Origin: Zea mays
Lineage: Eukaryota; Streptophyta; Magnoliopsida; Poales; Poaceae
Direction: 5' to 3'
Length of the DNA: 64,000 nt
Assembly (NCBI RefSeq): GCF_902167145.1
Contig: NC_050097.1
Span: 172,328,923 to 172,392,922, forward strand
In this document: positions 21,540-32,949 of the stretch, piece by piece
Position numbering within the stretch: the stretch's first letter is position 1
Layout of the letters: each line of letters opens with the position of its first letter
The notes under the pieces: generated by a model
Database searches by the model: none
What the model saw: only the letters and a program-made list of their open reading frames with translations
What the model was told of the DNA's origin: nothing
Position numbers and translations under genes: made by a program

Positions 21540-22891
21540 TGTAGGAAATGGTGACGCCTAAGAGGGGGTGAATTAGGACTTCTAAAAACTATTCTCTAAA
21601 CTAGGCCACAAATAAATTGGTAGAACAAAACCTATGCAAATAAACAATCTAGAATATGTAAACGAGTTTTTGTCTAAGTGTTGTTGTCTCTACCGCATAG
21701 ACTAAGTTTCAATCCTAAATATTCTAACTAGAAATGAGAGATTGAAACTTAAATACTTAATATAAATGCAGAAGGTAAAGAGCTAGTAGAGAAAGCAAAT
21801 TCTCGTGGATGACGCCGGTATTTTTACCGAGGTATCCGGAACCACGAAAGGTCCCGACTAATCCTCGTTGGTGCCCCTACACAAAGGGTAGCCCACGCGA
21901 GGGCCAAACACCTCGGCCGAGTAACTCCGTGGAGAGCTGGGGGCCTTCTCCACACACAGGTGGTGCTCCGCTTCCGTCTTCTCTCGGACGCTCCCTCGTC
22001 TCCACTATCGAGCTTCCGGCCAAAACGTCGTGGCCTCATTCCCTCTGGTACATGGTGGCCGCCGTAATACAAACTCAGTTGTCACGGTCTCGCAAGACTC
22101 TTCGCCCCACTCGGTACAATATTGCAACGACTCACGCAAGAGCCGAGGGATTATGTGGGTTTTTCAAAACTCACTCAAAATACTAGGAAAAACCTAGAGC
22201 AAGCGCATAAGCAGTCTAACTAACCTAATCACTTCGCAAAGCACCTACGCTAATCATCAAGTGATTCTATTAAGCACTTGGGTGTTTGAGCACTTGGAAA
22301 TGTCTATAACATGTGTTGGTATGTTGCTTGGGCTCCCACACCTTCAAACGGCCGGTTGGCGGGGTATTTATAACCTCCCCCACAATTATAGCCGTTGGAC
22401 AGAAAGCTGACTGCTTCTGTCGTCAGGCGCACCGGACAGTCCGGTGCACACCGGACATGTCCGGTGCCATGGCCACATTAACCGACCGTTGAGATCTATA
22501 GTAGTCGATCGTTGGATCCGACCGTTACTAGACTATCTGGTGCTACAATGCCCGAGAGTCCCTGGTTGCAGACTCACTGCTCAGACTGTCTGGTCACACA
22601 CCGGACAGGTACTGTTCACTGTCCGGTGCGCTACCAGGGCGCTGGCTGGCTGCCCTCTTCTTGGGTTTCATCGTTGTTTCCTTGGGCTTCTTTTTATCTT
22701 GAGTCTTGGACTTCTACACATCTTTTAAGTCTTCTTTTGAGGTGTTGCATCCTTATTGCCTCAGTCAAATCCTCTTCTCATCCTATGAACTACAAACTCA
22801 AACACTAGCAGACACATTAGTCCACATGTTATGTTGATCATCAAACACCAAAATTACTTAGTCAAATGGTCCGGAGTCCATTTTCCTTACA
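21540..22891 (-). repeat. Solo LTR, Sirevirus type (about 1.35 kb)
   Basis: The plus strand starts TGTAGGAAATGG and ends CCATTTTCCTTACA, a good inverted-end match. The minus-strand 3' end has ATTCACCCCCTCTTAGGCGTCACC, like the Sirevirus LTR at 4902. Palindromes CACCGGACAGTCCGGTG (22430-22446) and CACCGGACATGTCCGGTG (22448-22465) lie inside. No internal region follows, so it is a solo LTR. Flanking pentamers TTAGG and ACAGG match only in part. It separates the two CesA pieces. Confidence 0.75.
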
Positions 22892-23050
22892 ACAGGCACT
22901 GTATTTGATGATGAGAAATCACTTCATATTGTCTCAAAAGAGCTTGGAGAAGAGATTTGGCCAATCCGCAACTTTTGTTGATTCCACTCTAATGGAATAT
23001 GGTGGTGTTCCTCAGTCTGCAACTCTAGAATCTCTTCTTTCAGTTTGAAA
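22892..23050 (+). pseudogene. CesA: Cellulose synthase (CesA) pseudogene, part 2
   Basis: This continues CesA downstream of the Copia insertions. One frame reads FDDEKSL; after an indel the next frame reads SLEKRFGQSATFVDSTLMEY and GGVPQSATLESLL, the strongly conserved CesA segment between the FDDEKS and HVISCGYED motifs. Similarity ends after ESLL, near 23040, which could be an exon end. No further CesA exons are seen to the right, where a tandem duplication begins. A one-base frameshift and loss of flanking exons show it is dead. The gap between part 1 and part 2 (20069-22891) is entirely inserted retroelements plus about 100 bp that may be intron. Confidence 0.88.
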
Positions 23051-23748
23051 TTTCGTGTTCTTATTGCTCAGTTTTGGTTACATAGGTTTTTGTTCCTGTA
23101 GGTTCTGGATCTTGGAGTACATCTGAATCATGCTAGATCGATGTCAACAGCACCACCAGTGGCGGCACATCTAAGGTACTCGTCAAAGCCTGGAAGGTGT
23201 GAGAGAACGTTCTGATTTTACTTTTGCCATTTTCTCCACCTAAAGTGTATTGTGTTAACTGTAGTTATGTTTGGGTTGTCATGATTATTTATGGTTTCAT
23301 ATATGAGCCATACATCTCACAGGAACACATTCGCTTCTAGAAAAAGAATTTTCTTTTAGTATATATTTTGACCACTTGTGATTCTAGTTATGCTTAGAGA
23401 TTTCACAATATGGCACTCAATGACTATTTCTATTCATGTGGTTATGTGAGGACTATCTGTCATTGATGTAGTTCTTTTAGTATATATTTTGATAACTTGT
23501 GATTTTGATTATGCTTAGAGATTTCAGAATATGGCACACAATATTTACTTCTATTCATGTGGTCGTGTGAGGACTATCTACAATTGATGCAGTGACTAGA
23601 TAAAATTTTGTTTGAAAGTTTTAGTTACTGAATAAATATTTTGAAGCATCGATTTGATGCCAAGCTCATAGTCGGTTGGACAACGATCATGTGACAGCTT
23701 TCAATCTTCAGGCTACTAGACATGTTTAGTTCTTATAGGTAAAGTTTA

Positions 23749-24154
23749 GGGTCTGTTTGGTTGGGTTGTGGCTGTGAAAAGAAACTGTTGTGGGCTGTGA
23801 AAATAACTGTTGTGAACTGCTAAAAAGCTAAAAACGTTTAGTGAAAACCACTAAGGGCTAGTTTGGGAACCCCATTTTCTGAAGGGAAAATGAACTAATT
23901 TCCCTTGAGAAAATGAAAACTCCTCGGGAAAATGGGGTTATCAAACTAGCCCTAAGAAAGCTAAAAATTATTCCACATATATTTTTACAATTCCATCCAA
24001 AAGACGCTAAAAGCAGGTCCAAAGGTGTTTTCAGTTTTACACTGTGAGAAAGTCGACTTTTAGAAAAAGCTGATTTCTAGATCTACCTTTTTTGGTTTAG
24101 CTTTTGGCTCTTAGGGGGCAAAAGCCAAAACCTAAAGTTAAACCAAACACACCC
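23749..24154. mobile_element. MITE A, Tourist/PIF-Harbinger type (406 bp)
   Basis: Ends GGGTCTGTTTGGTT and AACCAAACACACCC form inverted repeats. TTA flanks both sides (23746-23748, 24155-24157). Copy 2 of the tandem repeat has the uninterrupted site GTTTAGTGTG near 35690, confirming a 3-bp target duplication. It contains MITE B. Confidence 0.85.
23855..23952. mobile_element. MITE B nested in MITE A (98 bp)
   Basis: GGGCTAGTTTGGGAACC and the reverse-complementary GGTTATCAAACTAGCCC are its ends, flanked by TAA on both sides (23852-23854, 23953-23955). Nearly the whole element is an imperfect hairpin of TTTTCCC/GGGAAAA blocks. It is close in sequence to MITE C at 35165. Confidence 0.85.
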
Positions 24155-25018
24155 TTAGTGTGAAGTTCCTAATTGTATATTATTTATGTATCGAGAATTG
24201 CTTGTTGACATGAATCATAACATTAGGCATGCATCATAACATTAGACATAATTACTTTGCTATTAATTTATGTTGTTGAGTTCGACGTCAATAGCAGCAC
24301 CAATGGCGACACCATCTAATGTGCTCGTCGGAGCATGAAATGTGAGAGAACGATATGATTTACTTTCGTCATTTTCTACACCTGAAAGTGTACTGTATTA
24401 ATTGTAGTTATGTTTGATACATATATGCTCAGGTTAATCTATAGGTGTACATTCGGGCCGCCCGGCCCGGTCCAAGCCCGAAAAGGCCTAGCACGTTTAA
24501 TTTCGGGTCGGGCCGGCCCAGTATTAAATTCGGGCCATGCCGTGCCGGCCCACGGGCCGACCCGTATTCAGCTAAACGTGTCGGGCTTTAAACGGGCGGC
24601 CCGAAAATAGTAAAGGCCCGAAATACAGAATTGGCCTGAAATACACATTTGGGCCCGAAAAACAAAACCGAGCCCAGAATACATAATTGAGCCCAGAATA
24701 CAGAATCGAGCCCGAAATACACAAAAGCCTAAAATTGGAAACATACAATCAAATATGATCAGCAAACCAACAAAATATAAGACAAACAATTTTTGACCAA
24801 AACAAACTTAATATTATTAGAGCTGTGCAATGGCTGCCTCATTAAAAAATCCTTTGGTCAGAAGGGAAAAAGAGTGCAGCCAACTCTAGATGCAGTTCAT
24901 AAGTTCAAAGTTCATTGTCCAAGTACATAACAAAAGTAAAATTACATCACAAGAAACATCTAACTACGACCAACGCCAGCTTCGCGTTCTTCATCCAACA
25001 CTACAGGAAATCAATTAA

Positions 25019-25408
25019 TTCCCGTCGGCCAGGAACCGATGGGAATAAGCCTTAAACCGACGGGAATTACTTATTCCCGTCGGTTTAAGGCTTATTTCCG
25101 TCGGCTGTTAGCCGACAGCCGTTAGATGTCGGGGATACGGTTATTCCCATCGGCGGCTGACGGGAATAATTAATCCCCGTCGGCTAGTTAATGGCCGACG
25201 GGAGTTATAGCTAATTCCCGTCGGCCAGGAGAACCGACGGGCGTTATCATTTAATTCCCGTCGGCCCTACCAGCCGACGGGGATAAATAATTAATTCCCG
25301 TCGGCCGAGTCAGCCGACGGGAATTAACTGGGCCGACGGGAATTAATAGTTTATTCCCGTCGGCTATGGTCAAACCGACGGGGATTAACTGGGCCGACGG
25401 GAGTTAAT
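25019..25408. repeat. CACTA left subterminal repeats
   Basis: Many copies of ATTCCCGTCGGC and its complement GCCGACGGGAAT are arranged as back-to-back palindromes and spaced about 20-30 bp apart. They are expected binding sites for the TNPA-like protein and give the DNA strong foldback potential. Confidence 0.9.
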
Positions 25409-25680
25409 CTATAATTCTGCAACAGCAACACCAAATTAGGTATTTCTCCACAGACAAACATATGACAAAATATATATATCATCCACATGAACATACACAT
25501 CACAAAACATACACATCACAAACATATATATCATCCACATGAACATACACATCACAAACGCATTATAGGTTAAATCCGTCACATAACATACACAAACATT
25601 TCTGATACGAGTTAAGATCAAGTGTTTACACAAACATAACGTCCAGGAGTTAAAAACATAACGAGCACGAGTTTAAGTGT

Positions 25681-28113
25681 TTAGAGATAACCACCACTTG
25701 GGTGGTTAGAGCTTTCACCGCTGCCGCCACCACCACCAGGAGGAGGGAACGTGAAGAGCGAGTCAACAAATCCAGGCCCTACTGCTGGATCAGACCCACT
25801 ACCACCCGCTTCAGGCGTAACCTATGCAAGTTAGCAAATATCAACACGTTAAATGCAAATATCAAAAAGTATACAAGTGTATAAATTAATCGAGAGTTAT
25901 CAAACGTACCCTATCTCCAGGTGCAGGTATATGTGTCGGAGGGGTGGTGAACTCTGGTGGTGGAACTGGTGTGTTTGCAAATTGGCTCCATTGTGGTGGC
26001 GGTGGAAAATTTGTTGCCATGCCCTGTTGCTGCATTAACTGTTAAACACATATGTGTTACTACTGAAGATGTTGTATTGAAATATAATAATTTAGAGTTT
26101 GGATTATGTGTACTCACTTGATACATCGCTTGATTATGAGCACTGCAAGCCTCCATAAATTCGCGTTGTTGTCTCATCTCTTCACGCATCCTCATAATCT
26201 CCAACTCCTGCTCGTTCGGTCGACGAGAGCATGAGCTACGGGAAGATGAACCCGTCCTCTGAGATCTCACCGACGACGAGTCAATGAATCCGTCGAAGAG
26301 TGCGTATCTATAAGTGATTCAAAAAATGTTATTACTGCATAATCAATTTAGTGTCAACCATATAATTTCATAAGTTAGAGCTTACCGTCCATGCGCTTTG
26401 CCACCACCACTTGCGTACACCACCGAGGGATCCACCGGTTCATGGCGCCAGTCGAAGTCAGGGCCATGGCGACGAACCATCTCCTCCCCATATGCCGCCT
26501 ATACATCATTCACAACCTTACAAATGCAGGAATTTATATACTTTGAACGTTTGAACTTTTGAGCCAAAACTCACCAAGCGATCCGTGGCTGTCTGGCTGC
26601 AGAGCTGGTCAGGGTTGTTCGGGTCTGGTCCTTTGTGGCCCTCCTGGTAGACCTCAATGTCACTAGGCTTTTGGCCACTCGTAGCTTCCTGTATAAACAA
26701 AAAACATTCATAAGCAATCGTATTATTTGTTGATCGACATAGAAAGATCAAACTTACCATTCTTTTAGCTTTTCGTATCATGTCGTCACCGCCAAACTTG
26801 TGGTTAGGATTGGTTCCTCGACATTGTCTGTGATGCGTTGACGCTTTCTGGAAGCCTTCGGAAGCCCAATATCGACACCAAGCATAGTACGCATCAGGCA
26901 CGGGCGCCATCCATGGAACCATCACCTGCACACACACACAATGTTACATATTATATCAATGACAACAATAAATATAAAGGGTAAAACAAATTGAATACTA
27001 ACCTCACGATATTGATCCTCAGTCAAATATATCTTTGAGGACCCTTCCTTTTTATTCAAGGGGCCTGCTTCTTCCGGATGCTTTTAAAAATACAAGTTTG
27101 TAGCCTGAATTCTCGCATAGTATATGGCATCCTTCACCAACTTCTTTGCATTGTTTTGCAAGACACGTTCAGCGTGCCCCATGTAATCCTCTCCGTCAGG
27201 CAACCGATATCGAAGCTACAACATAAAGAATACAAATACAATGGTATAAGTCATAGATTTACAATATTAAGAAACATAACAAAAATAATAAAGAATTCAT
27301 ACCCAAAAGTCATTACGCACAAGTCCCTGTCTGTCGGTGTGGTTTCGTTCCTTTTTAAACTTGTACTCATCCTAGGTACTGACGAGCACCTCATCCTCGG
27401 TATCACCGTTTGACACCTTCACTATACCAGGGTAGTGAAGGCGGCAAAGAGAACCCAACGTAAGGTTAACCTGAGTGTGGTGTCCCTTGCCGTCAAAGGA
27501 CAGGTCCTCCCAATTCCTGCATTACACAAAAACATTAACAATACACATAATAGTTATATAAGATAAGTTAATATGTTACACTCACCGATCTCCATGTGGC
27601 ATGATTAAAGTCCTATCAGCCTCTCGCTCTATCGCGTGACGAGGCTTTACTGAGTGGCTTTTTCTTGAGCGACGTGTGCGTGTCGCTGAAGAGCCTCCCG
27701 AGCCATCATCCATCGGGTTGTCAGCCGGTTCGCCCTGTTGGCCCCACTGGTCCCACGCCTGTTGCTGCTCTCTCTGGTGGTCCCACTGGTCCCATGGCTG
27801 GTGATGCTGTGCGGCCTGGTCCCATGTCACGTGGTCCACCTCCTCATTGTGCTCCACCTCCTCATTGTGTTGCTCAGCCTCATTGTGCTGCTCCTCCTCA
27901 ATGTGTTGCTCCTCAGTGTGCTGCTCATCCTGGTACATACAACTCAAGATTTATTTGTAAATATGTAAACAAATTTATTTGTACAAGATATGTTACCTCA
28001 TCTCCATGTACCGCGCTCAACAGCTCTCGACGTCTGCTGCTCGAAGAACTGCCCTGAAAAAGGCCCAGGCCCTTGAACAACCCCTTCACTGACTTCTTTG
28101 ATTTTGGCGGCAT
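25681..28113 (-). pseudogene. CACTA TNPA-like gene, multi-exon, two premature stops
   Basis: In En/Spm elements this second protein binds the subterminal repeats and assists TNP2. The start at 28113 gives MPPKSKKSVKGLFKGLGLFQ. Exons, each bounded by GT/AG: Ser/Arg-rich exon 1 (to about 27997); a Glu/His/Trp-rich exon with EEQHNEAEQHNEE repeats (27947-27583); the conserved plant transposase block NWEDLSFDGKGHHTQVNLTL (about 27517 on) and DGEDYMGHAERVLQNNAKK (about 27216 on); PWMAPVPDAYYAWCRYWASE (26932-26757); SDIEVYQEGHKGPDPNNPDQ (26691-26572). A Met/Gln-rich helix MRMREEMRQQREFMEA follows (26306-26119), then Pro-rich exons ending FVDSLFTFPPPGGGG and SGGYL-stop (25681). The two stops are TAG (27372-27374, before DEYKFKK) and TAA (27084-27086, before KHPEEAG). 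Both are one transition from common codons. Exon borders are by eye. Confidence 0.75.
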
Positions 28114-28206
28114 CCTGCATAAAAATAAGAAATTATTCATTAGTGCATCAAAAATGACATAATACTTAAAATATAAACAAATGAAATAACAAAACAACTT
28201 TACTTG

Positions 28207-31200
28207 TTAAATATCATCAAAATCAGGATCTATTTGTTCTCTTCTATGCAGAGGTCGCCATGTAACTTTTCTCCTAACAGGTTGTCTTCTCCGTCTCTCG
28301 GGAAAAGTTAAGTCGGTAAAGTCTGCAACTAGTGAATCTAATGCCGGTGCAGGATCAATATGAAAACTAGCTGGCAACTCTTCTTGAAACACCTCATCAA
28401 CCTGCTCAAGGTGACCGATTTGATATTCGTCCTCACCAGGAGTGTATAGGCGTTCGCGGGGATTTACATTGTACACAACCCTCCATTTAGACAACTTTTT
28501 GCGTGGATATGTCGAGAAATAAACTTGGTCTGCTTGATGGGCAAGGATATACGTGTCGTGTCCTTGAAGCAATTTCTCAGGTTGGATCTGTGTCATCCCA
28601 AATTCGGTCCTATAATACTTCGGGTCATACCATTTACACTCAAAGAAAACTAGCGCTAAAGGCTTATTTCCAGCAAATGTAATCTCGATTATATTTTTGA
28701 TTTTCCCGTAATAGCAGGCTTCGTGTCCTTCCATGTCGGTTGCCCTAGTAACGACTCCACTATTTTGAGTGGCGGCCATAGAATGACTTGATTCGAAAAT
28801 GCTTGAACGAAAGCGATATCCATTGACGTCGTAACGTCCATAGCTTTTGGCAGTTACACTTTCAATAGATAACTGACGTAAGTCATCATTCAAATTCATT
28901 TCCTCCCCAAACTGTCAATCATGCCACAAAGCATTAGCAAATTCTGTAATATTAGTTAAATGAAATTAGCTCTCGGAGCCACATAATTAAGACTTACACG
29001 GTCCCAAAGCCACATAATGAAATTAGGTCGCCCATGCATACCATTGCGTCGCAATTTGTCTATGTCTCTCGCTGTTGGCCTACCGAGACACCTCATGTTT
29101 TGTTCATCAAACTCGCTGTCAAATATTATTGTATGACATGAGATATTTGATAACATAAACTAATTCACATATGAACAGTTTAAGAAAACAAGTCTTACAC
29201 AAAGTATTTCTCCACCTCAGGCATATTCATGAACATGTACAGTAAAGCAGACTTCCGTTCTTCCATACTGAGGTGATATGCCTTGGGTGGACCAACGGCT
29301 TTGCCGTTTGTCTGAAAAATTGAAAGATCACTACACGGAGGCATCTCTCGTTCATCATCATGGTACCTTTTCTTTCGAGCAAATACATTATGTTCTTCTG
29401 CAAAGTAACAACTTGTGAAGTATGCTACCTCCTTTAGTTTAAATTGTTCCGCAATACAACCTTCAACTCTTGCCTTATTGCCCACCATTGCTCTAAGCTT
29501 CTTTAATGCTCTTTCTATATGAAACATCCACCTATACTGAACAGGACCACCGACCTTAGCCTCATATGGAAGATGTATAAAGAGATGCTGCATAGGATTG
29601 AAGAAACCCGGTGGAAATATTTTTTTCCAATTTGCACAAAAGCACCGGTGCCTCTTTCTCCAGCTGTTCCATCACATCTCTTCTGATTTCTTTAGCACAC
29701 AACTGTCTGTAGAAATAGCTAACTTCAGCTAACGTTTTCCACACAGCTTCGGAAATGTACCCACGAAACATTACAGGCATGAGCCTCTCCATAATTATGT
29801 GGAAGTCATGGCTCTTCAGTCCATTCATCTTCATTGTCTTCAAGTTCACAGATCTTCTAAAACCAGCGGCATAACCATCGGGGAATTTAATATCCTTCAT
29901 CCACTTCATCACTTCTTTCCGTTGCTTAGATTTCAGACAATAGTCAGCTTTTGGTTTGCCTCCGTTTTCTCTAAGCACTTGGGTTGGACGATCACATATC
30001 ACTGCTAAGTCCATGCGTGCCTTGTCATTGTCTTTCGTTTTATCAGGGAAATCCATGCATGTATTTATGATGGCTTGGCAAAAGTTACTCTCTTGATGCA
30101 TGACATCGATGTTGTGCATCAAAATCAATGACTTAGCATAAGGAAGCTCCCACAAGCCACATATGTGAGTCCAGTTATGCTCCTCACCAAAACCTTGATA
30201 CCTTTTCCCACTCTCGTCTAGGACAAGTTTCATATGCTCTTCTGTAATTTCTATCCCACTACGTCGCTTGGGCGGTCCCTTCGTGACAATGGTGCCCTTC
30301 CTAAATTCCTTTCTCTGCCTTCTGAAGGGGTGATTGAAGGGTAGAAAACATCTATGGCAATCAAAGTAACATATCTTGCCACCAGCACTAAGACGAAAAC
30401 AATCTGTATCTTTAGCACAATAAGGACACGTCAATCTACCATGCACGCTCCATCCAGAGAAAATACCATACGCCATAAAATCATGAACCGAGAACAGATA
30501 TGCAACACGAAGATTGAATTTCTGCTTCTTGAAGTAGTCATAGGCTTCCACACCTTGCCATAGCTTCTTTAACTCTTCAATCAGTGGTTGAAGCATCACA
30601 TTGAGGCGTACGCCAGGATGCTCAGGCCCAGGTATAACAAGACATAGGAACATAAACTCATATTTCATGCAAAGAGCAGGTGGAAGGTTGTACGGTATGG
30701 CAATGACAGGCCAACATGAATACGACGCAGCGGTCATATTGAACGGCGTGAAACCATCAGTTGCCAAGCCGATACGAACGTTTCTTGCATCGCTGGCAAA
30801 ATCTGGATCAAATTTATCAAGAGCCTTCCATGCATCACCATCTGACGGGTGCACCATTAACCCATCTTGTCTGTCCGTACAATCTTTATGCCACCTCATG
30901 TGCATAGCGGTCTTCCTCGAGAGAAACAAACGTTTCACTCTAGGAGTGAGAGGCATGTACCGAAGCTGTTTATGTGCAACCTTTGTCACCACCTTCTCCC
31001 CATCTTCATTTACAAGCTCCACGTACCTCGACTTTCCACATTTTAAGCATTTCTGTTCTCTGCCATGTTCCTTCCAAAAAAGCATACAGTTGTCTTGGCA
31101 AACATCAATCTTCTCATACTCCATACCAAGACCTTCAAGCAATTTCTTGGACTGGTACATGTCTTTGGGCATCTTGTGACCCGTAGGAAGAACCTCGCTA

Positions 31201-31721
31201 ATCAAATCCACAAGCTCCTTGTAACAATTAATTGAGAATGCAAACTTAGACTTGATTGACATCAGCCGGGTCACGAATTCTAGCACGGTCACGTTAGTGT
31301 GCCCGTGAAGAGGCTCTTCTGACGCTTTGAGTAGGTCGAAGAACTTCTGAACCTCCGGTGTAGGTGAATCATGATGATCTGGTGCCAGTTCAGGCTGCAG
31401 ATCCTCAAGCATCTGGTCCATCCTATCAACATCATCTTCACCGTCATCAACTTCTACTTCTGCTGCTCGTTCAACATCTTCACCATGGAGATACCAGACC
31501 TTATAGCCTGGCACGAAACCATGCGAACACAGGTGTAGTGTGACCTGCCTCTTGGTGTGGCTCGTCATATTTCTACATTTATTGCATGGACACCTAATGT
31601 TATCTATTTGTGACAAAGCAGCTGCATGGTCCAGAAACATCTGCGTCTTGGCAAACCATTCACTTGTGTGACACCCACCCTTCTTGAAACCTTCATACAT
31701 CCAATCACGTCTATCACCCAT
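28207..31721 (-). CDS. CACTA TNP2-like transposase, near-intact with one homopolymer frameshift
   Basis: This is the DDE transposase that excises and reinserts the element. The start MGDRRDWMYEGFKKGG at 31721 is preferred over the upstream in-frame ATG because transposase-associated domains begin like this. That domain includes IRCPCNKCRN and CSHGFVPGYKVWYLHGED. The catalytic TNP2 domain includes IGLATDGFTPFN, YNLPPALCMKYEFMFL, a VHDFMAYGIFSGWSVHG block with CPYC, and LILMHNIDVMHQESN. A frameshift at a run of seven T (29620-29626 on the plus strand, A on the coding strand) separates this 719-codon part from the in-phase remainder. The remainder is a DUF4218 block (29593-29195, HLFIHLPYEAKVGGPVQYRW), a short exon ending FIMWLWDR before GTAAGTC, and a DUF4216 block (28899-28207, ALVFFECKWYDPKYYR) with a basic C-terminus. 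No other lesion was noticed. It could be a sequencing or recent one-base change. Confidence 0.8.
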
Positions 31722-32077
31722 ATTGCGGCTGTGTGTACGAGTAAGAATTGTGTGTGTGAGACATTCATGTTTATAAACGTCACACATACATCTATAGATA
31801 AATAGTTAAACTATATATATACATAACATAACTATATATATACATAACATAAACATCACACATACATCTATATATATACATAACATAACTATATATATAC
31901 ATAACACATAAACGTCACACATACATATATATATACATAACATATCATCCAATTCATTAACTAATAACATTAAACAACACATTTTATATTTGCAACATAA
32001 AATTAAAAATATGAAGACTAATAACACTGTTAATTAACAAATTTAAACAAAACTTAATCACATAACAGTTAACTCCC

Positions 32078-32667
32078 GTCGGCCATAAAAAACCGACGAA
32101 AATAAAACATTACAATATATATAATATACCTTGAATGCTTTGCGCGGACGACGGTGGTGCGCGGACGACGGTGGTGTACGACGTCGGTGGACGACGTCGA
32201 TGAGGGGAAGCCGCGGCTACCGTGGACGGCGGCGAGTGACGGCGTTGGGCGGGCGACGGCGTTCGGCGGCGGTCGTCGGGCGCCCGGGCGGGGGCGGGAG
32301 CGGTGGCCGTGGGCGCGGGGCTGCGGCCGTGGGCGCGGGGCGGCGCGGCATGGGACCGGCAGCCGTGGGCGGGGGCGGCGGCCGTGGGCTCGATGCGGCG
32401 GCTGGGCGAGCGGTGTGACGGCGGCGCGGCGGTGGGCGAGCGGGGCGGCGCCGGGACGGCGGCTGGGCGAGCGGCGTGACGGCGGCGGTGCGGCGGGCGA
32501 GCGGGGCGGCGGGAGAGCGGGGCGGCGGCGGGACGGCGGCGGGGCGGCGACGTCGGCCGGCGGCGTGCGGGCGGCGGTGGGCAAAACGGCGGCGCGGGCA
32601 CGGGCGTAGAGAGAGCGCGGTGAAAGAAACAGAAAGGAAGAAGAAAGGCACGGCGGTGGTTATTTCG
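32078..32667. promoter_or_regulatory. GC-rich, CpG-dense leader of the CACTA
   Basis: Upstream of the TNP2-like gene, 32130-32610 is extremely GC-rich with GCGGCGG/GGCGACGG wording. It opens long Ala/Arg/Pro reading frames in several frames on both strands, with no protein signature. A partial subterminal unit (CTCCCGTCGGCC) lies at 32078-32096. I infer a promoter or 5' leader region; no TATA box is obvious. Confidence 0.5.
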
Positions 32668-32935
32668 AATAACTCCCGTCGGCCTGGCGGCGCGGCCGAC
32701 GGGAGTTATTTAATCGCCGTCGGCTGTACGCGAGGCCGACGGGAGTTATTTAATCACCGTCGGCTTTACGCGCGGCCGACGGGAGTTAGTTAATCCCCGT
32801 CGGCTACGTTGACTGGCCGACGGGAATTAAATAATTTTCGTCGGCCTTACTTTGGCCGACGGGGATTAATTAATTCCCGTCGGCCCGCACGCAGGCCGAC
32901 GGGAATTAATGTAGCCGACGGGAATGCTTTGAATT
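32668..32935. repeat. CACTA right subterminal repeats
   Basis: About ten copies of (A)A(C/T)TCCCGTCGGC or its complement alternate in orientation, with short variable spacers. This mirrors the left array but with more TTAATC(G/A/C)CCGTCGGC variants. Confidence 0.9.
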
Positions 32936-32949
32936 GTTGTAGTGCAAGT

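Larger units (their letters stand above)
23137..24281 (+). repeat. Tandem duplication, copy 1
   Basis: Starts near GATCGATGTCAACAGCACC and includes landmark phrases that recur in copy 2: ATATGAGCCATACATC, TATGGCACTCAAT, GACATGTTTAGTTCTTA, GAATTGCTTGTTGACATG. Without the MITE insertion at 23749-24154 the unit is about 740 bp. It also has internal similarity (23340-23460 versus 23470-23590, each with TTTAGTATATATTTTGA and CTATTCATGTGGT). No coding potential or family recognised. Confidence 0.8.
24999..32944 (-). mobile_element. Complete CACTA (En/Spm) transposon
   Basis: The left end is CACTACAGGAAATC, the right end on the minus strand CACTACAACAATTC. The 3-bp target duplication CAA lies at 24996-24998 and 32945-32947. 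Subterminal arrays of (A)ATTCCCGTCGGC in both orientations fill both ends (25019-25408 and 32668-32935). Two minus-strand genes, TNP2-like then TNPA-like, are in the usual En/Spm order. Total 7946 bp. Confidence 0.93.

Noticed and set aside
32069..32793. Several 100-170 codon Ala/Arg/Pro frames on both strands
   Set aside because: Extreme GC content leaves few stops in any frame; no frame has a domain, and they overlap each other in the CACTA leader.
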